Assembly: GCA_015680685.1 (NCBI GenBank)
Contig: MNCI01018082.1
Span: forward strand, 251,534 to 315,533
Source of the DNA: Gnetum montanum
Lineage: Eukaryota > Streptophyta > Gnetopsida > Gnetales > Gnetaceae
Length of the DNA: 64,000 nucleotides
Direction: 5' to 3'
Made by a program: the position numbers and the translations under genes. The notes under the pieces were generated by a model, which was not told the origin of the DNA, made no database searches, and worked only from the letters and a program-made list of their open reading frames with translations. Shown piece by piece: positions 32,593 to 44,019 of the stretch. Every line of letters begins with the position of its first letter. Position 1 is the first letter of the stretch.

Positions 32593-35100
32593 TAACTAAA
32601 AACTCATCCTCAAGTTAATAGGATAGGATTGAGCTTTCTTTATAAAATTGGAAAGGTATGAAATTATTAACTGATGCTAACTACTAACTAACTTTGAGTG
32701 CCACATTACAAAATTTTATTCAAGTGCATACATACATAAAGATAAAGTGATAAAAAGATTGGATAGGCTTTGAAGATTACAAAATTTGTAGAGGTCTTCA
32801 AGAATTCGCTGAAGATGGTTCTTCTTATAGTCGCTAGTGGTGGCAAACTTCCAACTTAGATTGTTATGTTCATGCTTCTCTAGTTATGTGCAACATTCTT
32901 GAAGGATGGACTAAAATTTCTTCTCATCATTCCATGGATCTAGTAAACATGTGATGCTTGAGCTGCTATCTTATATGTGCTACCATTTGTCCATGGCATA
33001 TCCTTCATTATCCCTCTCTTGGCTTCATTTCCATGCCTGGAAAAAGACCTTCTTTCTTAGGCATTTCTTTTAGCATCACCTGTAGTCACCAATGAATCAA
33101 CATTAGTTTTGGTGAATTTTCCTTAATAATTAACATTTTTTGGATCCCTTAGTTTTCATTTAAGTATAAGGATGATAGCATACTATGCCTGAGGCTACGA
33201 GGTAACTAAAATCATCAAGTCGATCACATTATTTTGATCAATTATTATTAGCTACCATGATGTTCGGAAATAGGAAGTTAGAAAAATTTCAAAATTTCAA
33301 AGTGAACATCCCTAGCCCCCATGACTAATAAGCGTAACTATGGAAGCACACAAGTTTGTGAACAATTGAAACCAAAGGTCTAATTTAGAATATGGCCAAG
33401 AAATATTGAACTTGAAGGATATTTTAACAGAAAAGTAGGAAAAAGTAAAAAAGTAATTGAAAATGATGAGAAGTAGTCCCAAAATTATGCATAAATTTAG
33501 AGAAACTGTCATTAATGTTTTAGAAGATGTAAAGGTTAGTTCAAAGCCATGATCAACAAAAGTTATGCAAGTGGATCCTCTTCAAAGTAGTCTCCTACCA
33601 TGATGCCCTTGCCTAACCACTTCTATAGATATCTGTGGGCACCTAAGAAGTTAAATGTAGACCATATCTTCGTTCCAAACAAAACAAAAATGTCGTGGTT
33701 GGGATGTTGTGCTATACTACATAAAACCAAAAGGCTCATAATTGTATGTAACAGTGAGGTGAATAATGGGATGAGAAGGGATTGTAGAGATTAGGATGTA
33801 AGGTACTTGACCATGTTCACAATAGGTTATTACGAAAATGTGATTAAAATGATTAGCATTCCTATCTGTCTAAGTTTAGACTAAGTCCATACCATGAACA
33901 GTAACCTCACATTATTGTGTTCCCTCTTACCAACCACCATGAGTCCAAAACCACCTCAAAGAATGATCATCACTTCAAAAAGAGAAGAAAGGTGAAGAAG
34001 GAAGAAAGGGCCTTAGTTAGAGGGGTGCCTTCAAGCATGGGTAACATGTCTTTCCAGCCCCATAACTAGTGCTTGTAGCCCATTATTGTGTCTAAGGGGT
34101 ATGCTTTGAATTCCCATTATTTTTTTTCTCCATTTTTTCTTTTTTTTTTATATATATTTTTTTCTTTTTTCTTTTTTTTTTATTTTTTTTCTAAAATGGG
34201 AACCACACAATGCAAAGACAAAGCTTTATTTTTATTGATTGATAGAGGAGTGATGATACATTCTAAGAGGAGTCATAAACCACATGAAGGAAGATAAGAT
34301 GAAAACCCAACAAATCCCCTTGTGTTCACACCCTTACCATTCCCCCTTGGTCATTCTCTCTTTCTTTAAGGTACAATGATCATTGATTAATNTGTTCACA
34401 CCCTTACCATTCCCCCTTGGTCATTCTCTCTTTCTTTAAGGTGCAATGATCATTGATTAATTTTAGTTTCATGAAAGAAGAACCAAATTATCTCTATGAA
34501 AAGACCTTTTATTCAAAGAAATGAAGGGATGGATGAGGTGGTCTCACTACTTTACATAATTACTTACCCAATCATCTTGATAGCATAGAACAAAAACCCA
34601 ACACATAGTGTTGACTTCTACATCATGGCTTGGTAATATTATTAATGGAAATATAAAATACATTCATAAAACATAAAGGAAATGACTAAGAAAAGATAAA
34701 AATATAAAGGAAAAAATATTAAGAAATAGAAAACATATTAAGAATTACAAAATTTTAGAAGAAATAGAAAATGATAAAAAATTGTAAAAATAAAAAAGTG
34801 AAAAACACTTATTAATTCTTGAACTAGGAGGGAGCATCTCCCCCATGACTAATCTTATGGCTACACATTTGGGAGATGGATTGCACAATTTCCTAGTTAG
34901 ACACTATTGGTTTTCCATCTATCACTATTACTGATTTAATTAATCATGTGGTAGCACATCTAACATTGGTGATATTCTCATTTGGATCATTCAGAGATGT
35001 ATCTTCATTAAAACTTGAAGGTATTTCTATTTTTGGGGGTCCAGATGTGTTTACTTCTTCTTCTTGATTTTCTATTTTAATTCTAGGGTCTCCATGTTTA
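32593..35100 (-). other. Untranslated 3' interior of the gag-only element
   Basis: No pol domain is found. Two blocks are shared with the other family members: 34008-34078 ('gggccttagttagagggg...atgggtaacatgtcttt...cttgtag') and 34196-34220 (GGGAACCACACAATGCAAAG), separated by a long pyrimidine run at 34120-34192 (purine-rich on the sense strand). Near the 3' LTR, 32640-32720 matches 54520-54620 of the third member. Confidence 0.8.
34323..34461. other. 69-bp direct duplicate joined by a single N
   Basis: 34323-34391 and 34393-34461 are the same except for one base (GTACAATG / GTGCAATG), with one N at 34392 between them. This looks like an uncollapsed overlap of two contigs. Confidence 0.88.
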
Positions 35101-37376
35101 ATATCCTCTTTTGGTGTATAATCAAAGTGTAAGATATTTGTGGCTAAGTCCTTTTTTTAGTCCATTGTTTAAGTCTAGAGCTAATAAGCGAATCAATTGC
35201 CTTCATGCATCTTTGAAACAACTTTATATTTTCATTTTCAAGCCACTAGGTGTCTTCTAGTTTAGTGGCTACTATGTAGGCTAGTTTTTGCTCACATACT
35301 TGTTCCTTAGCCTTGTTGGGGATTGTATTAATATTTTAAATTTTCTACCCACAACTACACCCTTTACTATTAGTAGTGATGCGTGGATTCTTTTGTCTCT
35401 TTGTAGTTCTAGGTTCATAACTTTTGTTAGGTGTTGGAGTAATGATGGATGTTGGCCTTTGCATAGGATTAGAAGACATTGGTTGTGGAAGGAAGGGTGT
35501 TGCACTTGATTGGTATTGTGCTAGTTTGGATGAGTTTTTAGGTCCACAAGTGTTGTGCTTATGCATAGGAACCATCCTAAAGAAAGGGCATTGTCAAGAT
35601 TGTTGTGGAGATCTACTAGCATTATCATTTTTGTGTATGTTCGTAACACAAGTGGCATTTTCTCATTGATGTCATGATGCTAAACCTTCCTGTGTTGCTG
35701 AAGGTGACATATGGTGGAGGGAAGTATGAGAATATTGAGGATATGATGAAGGATGAGAGGTGTGAGGTGGTGATCCTTTAGGAGATGTTGCGGGTCAATG
35801 ATATTCAAGAGATTGGTAGTAGCAATTTGAAGTAGAGGATGTAGAACTAGTTGGAGAAATAGGGTGTTGAACATAATATCCATGTAGGTTTAGTTGGCAG
35901 TAAGGGTAGGGCTAGTTTGATGGTGGCCTCCCCCACAACTATTTGTTTTGCCACTACAGTTTATGATAGTGTTGATGCTGGCAATAAGTCCTCCTAGGAT
36001 AATATGATTAGTTCTGGAACTATCTATAATTACCTTGTGAAAAAGGAATTTTCTTAGGCATGTGCTTTTGTACGAATTTGGGATTTAATGCAAAATCCAA
36101 ATACTCCTGTATATGTAACACAATTGGGCAATGGCCCTTTAGGTGGTCATATATGCAGATGTCACATCCATCATCTTCATCTATGGTTGGGTCGATAGCC
36201 TCGCTTTCTTTAGCCATGTTCCCTATTTCCATATAAGTGTGTCTAGTTGTTTCTTGGTTTTGATTCCTCCATTTATTGTGATCACTTGGTTCATTTTGTA
36301 TTACCTTCTCCTCTATCATTTCTATGAAAGTTGTAGCTTTTTCATTTATCCACTCTGACATCCTATCTAGCCTTGCCTAAAGTTCATCAAGAGATTATTG
36401 TAGTGGTATGGTTTGTTGTGAAACCACCTCATCAAGAGTTGCCTCTTTTCCCTCATCATAGATATGGACCATTTTCTTTTGAAGAGTTGGATCCTAGTGA
36501 TATTTCTCAACATTCTCTTGTTTACATAGCTCTTCTTCTTCTTTCGCCACCTACCCAACTAGCCTTTGTATCTGATGGGCTTTTAGTTCATATAATTGAC
36601 CTTGAGCATACATCCTAAGGGTCTCCCTCATTTCATTATGAAGCCCATATTTCATGTGGAAGAGTTGCCCTTTTTGAGAGAAATCATGGCCAAGACATTT
36701 ATGTAGTAGAAAATAGTATCTATCCAAGGTCACATTTAAGGGTTCATGATTTTCTTGCTTCTGTCCTTGGATTTTTTTTCTTAGGTTGGACACTCTTGCA
36801 TAGGTTTGATATTTTTCATTGAAAAGTTCTAGCACTATGAACCACTAGTGGATGGAACTTAGTTCCAATGATCTATACCAACTTTCAACTTTGTTTATTA
36901 GTGTCCTAGGGAAGAGCTTAAGATTTTGCCACTTATTCTCGATTTTTTGCAAGGCATAAGCATCATGGAAGGATTTTAAGTGATGTTGTGGATTAGAATC
37001 ATAGCCTCCCACAAATTTAGGGATATTATTCATATTAAGCCTTTTTACGAAACTTTCCCTACGATGCTTGTGGGGTATCTTAATTGCCTCTATGATCTAC
37101 ATTAGGCTCTTAGTGGCCAACAATGGTTCACCATCATTAGATGTGTCATGGTGAAAATTTGTATTTCTATTTGTTTGATTATGAAAATTTTGCTTATGTT
37201 CATTTTGATGTATTTGATTTTGCCCTTGGATTCGATTTCTATTCTTATTTTGACCCCATAGTGGAGCTTGATCTTTATACCTACATTTATCTTCGTCAAA
37301 ACTAGACGTTGAAGAGGAAGAGGAACATGAGGAACTAGGAGGATTTCCATGGCTTTGATGGTATTCCCCATAGTCC
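35100..37376 (-). pseudogene. Gypsy Gag polyprotein (nearly open, several stops)
   Basis: One minus-strand frame of about 700 codons is interrupted by only a few stops, mostly TAG. It encodes an N-terminal low-complexity Ser/Asn/Gln region, then the capsid-like core: MNNIPKFVGGYDSNPQHHLK, WQNLKLFPRTLI, ESWYRSLE, LELFNEKYQTYARVSNLRKK, HEPLNVTLDRYYFLLHKC and MYAQGQLYEL. A Cys/His cluster, CDICIYDHLKGHC, lies at about 36125-36165, a variant of the CCHC knuckle with x3 instead of x4 before His. A Pro/Ser/Tyr-rich C-terminal part follows. Gag forms the particle in which the RNA is copied. It aligns with 44960-45960 of the plus-strand element and is the best preserved Gag in the window. Confidence 0.85.
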
Positions 37377-37735
37377 CTCGATTTATCTTTTTAGGTTCTG
37401 AGGAGGTCCTAGGCCCTGAGGACTTCCTTGGTCTAGGACTTATTTCATCTCCTTTAGGATTGTTTGCCTTAGGTGAATGTAGTCCTTGAGTATCATCAAG
37501 GTGTTCATGAACATATGAAACCCCTACATGAGGTTAGTCACTTCGATTTTCTTCAACATATATCTCATTGGTTCTCCAATGAATGTTCTCTTCATATGAT
37601 GCATTATCGCTTCCTTATGAAAGAGACATTGTTGTTGGTATATGTTGTGTGTGACTTAATATTTTCCCAAAGATAGTTCATTAAAGTGTTTATAGTGATC
37701 GTGTATGATATAACTAATCTAGATAACTAGAACCA

Positions 37736-37753
37736 TCCCTAGCAATGGTGCCA
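37736..37753 (-). other. tRNA-Asp type primer binding site
   Basis: The minus strand reads TGGCACCATTGCTAGGGA one base inside the 5' LTR. The complement of the plant tRNA-Asp 3' end is TGGCGCCGTTGCCGGGGA. The four differences are all transitions that C-to-T or G-to-A change would produce. Confidence 0.85.
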
Positions 37754-37754
37754 A

Positions 37755-38760
37755 TGATGAGCGGCGAGCTACCCCCTATACCCAACCATACGAATCACAA
37801 GTGTTCATGCATGATTTGGTCGAATTCCATGGATGGGAATATTTGTGTTATCTACATTGTTATGCCTTGATTGTAGTTTTCTGTCTTTCCACTTGGACTA
37901 GTGGTAGCTTTGTCACATATGGTTTAGTCTAGAGTGAGGCATATGATAATTGATGTTGTTTTAGCCTTATGTTACTCCTAATAATAATAGATAAATCAAT
38001 TACTCAATCTAATTAACAACATAAAGTAAAGTATAAAATAGCCTACAGGTGATAAGTGTTTTCTTCTAGCTTGCCATACACATACTAAACCCATGTATTC
38101 ACTACTAGGATTACCATGTGCTATGCTACTAGGCAAACCAAGTAATAACACTACTCAGATTACTAAGCAAATATGTGTTTACGCATGAAACTAGTCATGC
38201 TCATTTAGCCAATTCATTAACATGCATAGAAATGTAAATATTAACTAAGTACATGAAACATAAATTACATTAAAAGTAAATTTATTCTAAGTCAAAGTGT
38301 TGCAATGAATAAGAATCAATCTCGATCTTATTGCCATTCATGGAATGTGTCCAAGTACATTGCCACTCGAACAAGACATTGTACAACTAAATCAAATCCA
38401 TAGTGCAAGCACTCACTGACTAATCTCTATGATTACAAAATAAAATTGCAATAGTTCGGCTACTCTATTAACCAAAGAACTGCATAAACATGGTTGAGAG
38501 CACATATTTATAGATTTTATTACTAGGTTGCATTGATGGGGACTTGTCAATGCATGAAATGATGCGCCGATGGGGTTGCATCGACAAGGCCTCATTGATG
38601 CAACTAACCACGTCAACGAGGCCTCGAGGACATAGCCTTGTTGTCGGAGCCTTAACATCAAATCCTTGTTATCGGGGCTAGGACATCAAAGCTAAGATAT
38701 TAGAGCCAATCAAAAAGTTGACTTTTTATCAAATAACCCAGCCAATTGATGACTCATCAC
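37755..38760 (-). repeat. 5' LTR of the gag-only element
   Basis: 1006 bp, partner of 31577-32580. A minus-strand TATA box lies at 38505-38512. Confidence 0.93.
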
Positions 38761-38765
38761 TTTGT

Positions 38766-39237
38766 AAGCACTATAAAAAAGATTATTTTAGTTTTCTTTT
38801 CATATGATTGTCCTATTTTGTTGTGGATCTTATAAGAAATATTATTTTATGTTTCTTTTTATGTGAAAACCATAAATTATTGTGCATTTTCTATTCCTCC
38901 TCTTTACTTTTTGATCTTCTATTATTCTTCTATGATTTTGATTATTATACTAAGATTCTACTAGACTTTTTGTCATTTTGGACCTATTTTTATGAAAAAA
39001 TAATATTTTAATCTTGTCCATATCTTTTTTTATTTTTCATGAATTTTTGGAATTATGAAAATTATGTGCAACTTTCCCTTGGATATTTTATGAATATTTA
39101 GGATCTTCTTAGGACATAAACATGATTTTATGAGAATTTTGTAAAATTTTGGCTATCATGGATTTTTTCCTATTTTGGAAACCTTTTGGTTTTTTGCAAT
39201 AAAATAATAATATTTATTGGACTGATTTTGCACAATT
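38766..39237 (+). repeat. Possible right part of the interrupted LTR
   Basis: Continues from 31571 across the gypsy insertion. It ends TTTTGCACA just before TGGTAGTGAGAGCC at 39238-39251, which is one insertion and a few changes away from a copia initiator-Met primer binding site. The whole would be about 670 bp. Confidence 0.35.
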
Positions 39238-39251
39238 GGTAGTGAGAGCCA

Positions 39252-41400
39252 TTAATCTTTAAGATGTTCTCATCTACATGCAGTAGTGGAGTGTTCTTTA
39301 GTGAGACCTACCCTATGGGAACAGGGATTGGATGGATTTCCTACCTTGGATTTTGATTCGTAAGTTCATGTGAAGCTATGGATTTAGCTGAGATCATGGC
39401 ATTGAGCAATTGAGTCTCGTGGAGTTAGGGTGAGGTGTAATCAAGACTTACCCTTCCAATGATACATGTGTCATGGTTATTGTGGATATTAGTAGCAAGG
39501 CTATTACCAAGATTTGACCATGAGTGACTTGTTTGGGGTTACAAGGATAATTTAATGATAGTAATGAGCTTATTCCAAGAGCTATCCATGTTTCCCTTTG
39601 GTAGTGAGGGTAACTAAGACGTAGCCTTCGGAGATTCTTTGTTAAAATATACATTCTTTAGATTTTTGCTAGATAAATTTGTGATATTTTTGGATACTAA
39701 AATAATTTAAAGGATAATCTAATGATAGTAGTAAGGATATTCCAAGATCTAATTGTATATCCTATTAGTAGTGAGGGCAACCAAGACCTAGCCTTTAGAG
39801 ATGCCTTGATAATATATACATTATTTGCATTTTTGGATTGCTTTTACATATTTGGATTTCTTTTGAATTTTTGTAAGATTTGTGGCATTTCTGTACCCTG
39901 AAGCATTTTTGAATATTTAATTAAAAAACTTTACCTAGCCCATATGTTGAGACTTTGGGCCCATAACCTTTATGCTTCATGAAGAAAGAAATATAATAAC
40001 TTTTCTTATTTGAGTGATTCTTACTTGAGCATTTTGATGTAAAGAGCCTAGAGTAGACAAGGGATCATCAAAAGAGAGACATAAGATGAAAGGTGGATCA
40101 ATTCTATATAACATGGACATTTTGAACTTAAAAAATAGTATTTGTATATTTTGTATTTTGTAAAATAAAAACCTTGTACACTTTTTGGGTATTTGAGCCA
40201 TGTAATTAGTTTTGTGAATAAATAATAAAGTATGATAGATATGAAATTGTCATCTATGCCATTATGACCATGAGATTGTAAGGAACATTTTTTAGTTCAG
40301 CACATGCTATATGTTTGGAAAATTTTGATATTATTTATTATATATTAATATTTTATTATTAAATTTACTAAACTTAAAATATGAATAACTTTATTTCTAG
40401 ATGTCTAATTGAGGTAAAACAAGTATCATTGTGATTGTTATTTTACATATTATTTTATGATGTAACTAGTGGAATTTTTGGATAGCTACCATTTTGTGGC
40501 TATGAAAATCTCTTATTTTATATAAATAAATTTTATTAATTATATATGTAAGTATTATATATTTTTGTTGCACTATATTTATTTAATATATTTTTTGCTC
40601 CTAATTAATAAATTTTTTTAGTTTACTACTTGATTTTGAGTTAGTGAATCAAGGTTAAACCTAGATACTTGGGGTTTGTAGTATCTCTATTAGTTATTTA
40701 TAGGATCTTATAGATAATTAATAGGGGTGTTAGACTATCCTTGCATTAAAATATTTATAAATACATGAGAACTCTTTAGCTGAATATTCTACAATATCTT
40801 TACCTAAGAGGAAAAGATGCTTAGCAGGAAACTCTATAGTATGATTGGCAAAATAGTACAAGGCAAGGAAAGCATAGTCATGTTAGCATAGACTTTTATA
40901 ATCATCAATTTTTTTTCTAAAAGTACATAATTTTCAAGAGATTTCCTTACTAATAATGCAATATCACTTGAAGCTCTACCTCTTCATCCTATTCTTGTAT
41001 TTATTGCAACAAATTTAATGAATATAACAAAATCAACATTTTCTATTTGTTATAGAAAACTTTAATGAATCCAATAAAACCAATATCTTTTTAAGTTTTA
41101 ACAAAACCAAAAACATCATAAATGAAACTAACTTTATTTACAATTCCACTATTTATATTAATAAATCTACACCATAAATGAAATAGATGATTTCTCTCCA
41201 TATGAAATCTTTCACATTAGTTCTCTAATTCTCTACTTTGAATTTTCCCCATCTCAATTTTATGCTTAGGACTTGATATCATGTTCTTCAACTCTGAATT
41301 TCCTTGGGCTTGCTTCTTAGCAAATAGATTCATGATCTTTGAGCAAAAGAATTAATACCTATGGCCAAACCCATTTTATTGAAACAAAATGAAAATGATG
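39252..41400. other. AT-rich DNA with a diverged tandem duplication and a dispersed repeat
   Basis: 39545-39665 and 39712-39835 are a diverged direct duplication ('ggataat-taatgatagta...tagtgagggcaaccaagac-tagcctt-gagat'). If the primer-site reading at 39238 is right, this would be the start of that element's interior, but no protein is recognised. 41160-41370 shares a non-coding repeat with 11500-11680. Confidence 0.5.
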
Positions 41401-41439
41401 ATGATAAGACAAATGAGTAATAAAGGCTTCTAACATAGT

Positions 41440-42695
41440 ACTCCACCTATGAATAGAGTTTGGCTCTATAGGTCTATATTAGCATTTTGCCTTTTTTGTT
41501 AAAGATTTTGAAAATAACTTTAATTTATGCCACTTACTTTAAATATTTTGTAAGACATAAAGCATCATCTAAGGCTTGTAAATAATTGTATAGATTAACA
41601 TGGTAGTCTTCCTTAGACCGTGACATATCATTTATGTCAAGCCTCTTCATTTGACTCTCACATTGATACTTGGCCAAAATGTGCAGAGCCTATTTAATAT
41701 GGGGCATGGTTCATGTGGTTAACAATGGTTCATTCTCACTATCAGGCATGGAAATCTCTAACTTTTATTCTAACTTGTTCATATTATCATCACACAATTG
41801 TTCTATTTCATTTTGATTCCATCCATTTCTTCTTCTTCTTTAACTATGTTTCACCTTCCTTCTATTACCAATGTTTGAATCATTTGATAGGGAGGATTCA
41901 TTAGAGTAAGTGAGTTAATTTCATATTTTTCTACAATCTCTTCCTTTGTATTGCTCCTTTGCTAAGGACTCTATGTTTGTGACATCCCCTCAATTTGCAA
42001 TCCCCTTCATCTTTGGTAAATTGCATTCTTGCCAAGGATCACATGGTAATGTTTGACAACTCATTTTCATTGAATCTAAACATGTTGTGCTCATTTTAGT
42101 ATGGAGTAGATCTAGAAGAAATTGATCATTCCTCCTTCTAGATCCCCTAGGACTCATTTTTCACATATCAAAGTTTTTTGTTGGAAGATTATGGATACAC
42201 TTCTGACACCAATGCTATTGTTCTTATTGTCGATGTACACTTTTCTAGGCAAAACCAAGTTGGTAAGATCTCTCCACCCTGTTTTTGTTATGATAGCTTT
42301 TTATTACATGATCTAACCAAGTGTTGGTTATGGAAACTTATTGCATGGATGGAGCTACTTTATTAGATGTTGGAACAATATTTTACATATGGTTTGTTCA
42401 TTGAAGTTGTTTCATCCTACTAGAAGATGAATGTCAAGTCTAAGTAGAATGGATAATTGTGAGAATACATGATTTAAACTTGCTAGAATAATTTCCATGT
42501 TTCTAGATCCATAGATTAGATTCTATCTTTACTATTTTTAGTTAAATTGGAATTATCAAGCCTATGAGAGGAATTCATATTAACAATTGATAGTATGTGC
42601 TCTCAACAATATAATAGTAATATAAGAAAGATAAATCATTATTAATCAGTTCAATGATGATATATTATTATAACTACCCTAAATTCCTAACATCT
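41440..42695 (-). pseudogene. Gag remnant of a truncated gypsy element
   Basis: On the minus strand 41480-41640 gives a heavily decayed version of the Gag core seen at 36845-37033 (MND-SR at the place of MNNIPKF, then LYNYLQALDDAL for HHLKSFHDAYAL). It lies between that element's 5' LTR (starting at 42715) and older DNA. The rest of gag and all of pol are absent, so the element is truncated on its 3' side. Confidence 0.6.
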
Positions 42696-42713
42696 TTCCT
42701 AGCAGTTGTGCTA
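42696..42713 (-). other. Degraded tRNA-Asp type primer binding site
   Basis: The minus strand reads TAGCACAACTGCTAGGAA next to the LTR end at 42715. It aligns with TGGCGCCGTTGCCGGGGA with several changes. Confidence 0.65.
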
Positions 42714-42714
42714 A

Positions 42715-43050
42715 TGATGAGGAATTAGTATGATTAATGCCCAATCATATGATTGATATAAAGCATCATGATAGACTATTTCATAATTTGTAGAATGGAT
42801 ACATTGTATGTCTAGGAGTAGTATGGGCTTATTATTGGTTGTTATCTTCCTAACTAGATTTGAAATGGTCCTTTTCTCTTGTATGGTTAAGTCTAGTTTA
42901 GGTATATGATCGTTGATGTTGTATCAATCATGATATAATTCTAAACAAAACAAGAAATTAATATTTAACTATTTAATCAACTAATAACATGAAAATAATT
43001 CCTATGTTAGCATATGGATGATGAACATCTATTTTTGATGCTATTCATGT
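42715..43050 (-). repeat. Gypsy LTR, first half, split by the 43051-53069 insertion
   Basis: Starts TGATGAGGAATTAG and aligns with the left part of 31577-32580 and 53573-54471. It ends CATGT, which is repeated after the inserted element at 53070. With 53075-53558 it forms an LTR of about 820 bp. Confidence 0.85.
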
Positions 43051-43910
43051 TGATGAATCATGTTTTGACTAGCTTTGACATTAGGTATCCAATATGAAGG
43101 CTTCGATATCGGATACCCAATGTCGAAGCCCAAGATGTGGTGTCAAATATCCAATATTGCGGGGTATATGTCAGCCTACAAATATAATGCTTAGGCTCAT
43201 GATTTTTATATTAGTTTTTGTCATAGATAGTGAAGATTTTGCAGTTTGTTTTCTCAAGAATTAGAATATTGTCTAAGTGCCCACAACAAGAGTTTGAGTG
43301 TGTACAAATATTTTTTTGAACATTGATGTACCTGATCACAGCAATGTGATGGGAATAAAGACAAGTTCTATTGATCATCCTTGCAACACTGAAAATAAAT
43401 TAATGTTTACTTGATACATTTTTATTTTCATGAACTTTACTTTAATGCACTTTAGTTAAGTAGTTAATTTCTAGTTGTTAATAAACACAAACATGACTAC
43501 TTTGAGCATGCATACAACACTTGGTAACCTAGAAACATTTAACGTTTGGTAACCTAGTAGTGCTATATGCGTTTAAGATGAGTCTAAGAGCATGGGAATG
43601 AGTACTTATGTTAGGCTAGCTATGCAGTAGAATAATTAGATATTAAATTCCTCTGCCTTCCATTCTTGTCATACGTGATTGAACTTACAAAACATAAAAT
43701 GATAAAAATCATGTGCCTCAATTACACTTAAATCATATCCTTGAACTTCACAAGTGTTGTTGGGAAGACAACGAACATTCTTAATGTCCATTTCATTTCC
43801 TAGAGAATTAGTGCATTAACTAACTATAGGTCCATAGAGTTTGACTAAATTGTGCATGAATTCCTTAGTGATTCATATGGTTGGGCATAGGGGTACCTTT
43901 CCACTCATCA
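43051..43910 (+). repeat. 5' LTR of the 10-kb gypsy element
   Basis: 860 bp, the same family as 8891-9730 and the reverse complement of the 31577 and 53573 LTR types. Shared blocks include 'ataaagacaagt', 'gcatgcatacaacacttggtaacc' and 'gattcatatggttgggcatagggg'. Confidence 0.93.
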
Positions 43911-43911
43911 T

Positions 43912-43929
43912 TGATGTTGTTGCTAGAGA
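43912..43929 (+). other. Primer binding site of the 10-kb gypsy element (tRNA-Asp type, degraded)
   Basis: TGATGTTGTTGCTAGAGA, one base after the LTR, keeps the spacing and most bases of TGGCGCCGTTGCCGGGGA. Confidence 0.7.
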
Positions 43930-44019
43930 CCTTTTAGTTGTTATGTGAGTGATCTAGGACTAGTGAAAAATTATTCAAATCGTTTAAATGAACCTTAGAG
44001 TCATCTCACATTTTAATAT

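Larger units (their letters stand above)
31577..38760 (-). mobile_element. Ty3/gypsy-family element with gag only (pol missing)
   Basis: LTRs of 1004 and 1006 bp (31577-32580, 37755-38760) begin TGATGA and end TCATCA. The flanks CTCTG (31572-31576) and CTTTG (38761-38765) fit a 5-bp target duplication with one change. A tRNA-Asp type primer binding site adjoins the right LTR and a purine tract adjoins the left one, so the element reads on the minus strand. The 5.2-kb interior holds a long Gag frame but no protease, reverse transcriptase, RNase H or integrase. Comparison with the elements at 43051 and 53573 shows that pol is deleted while the 3' spacer remains. The layout matches the non-autonomous class described as terminal-repeat retrotransposons with a GAG domain. 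Confidence 0.9.

Noticed and set aside
34088-34297. Open frame with a long Phe/Leu run, like a membrane segment
   Set aside because: It is the translation of a pyrimidine run in the gypsy spacer, antisense to the element.
35635-35817. Small minus-strand frame within the gypsy Gag region as a separate gene
   Set aside because: It overlaps the long Gag frame in another phase and has no independent support.
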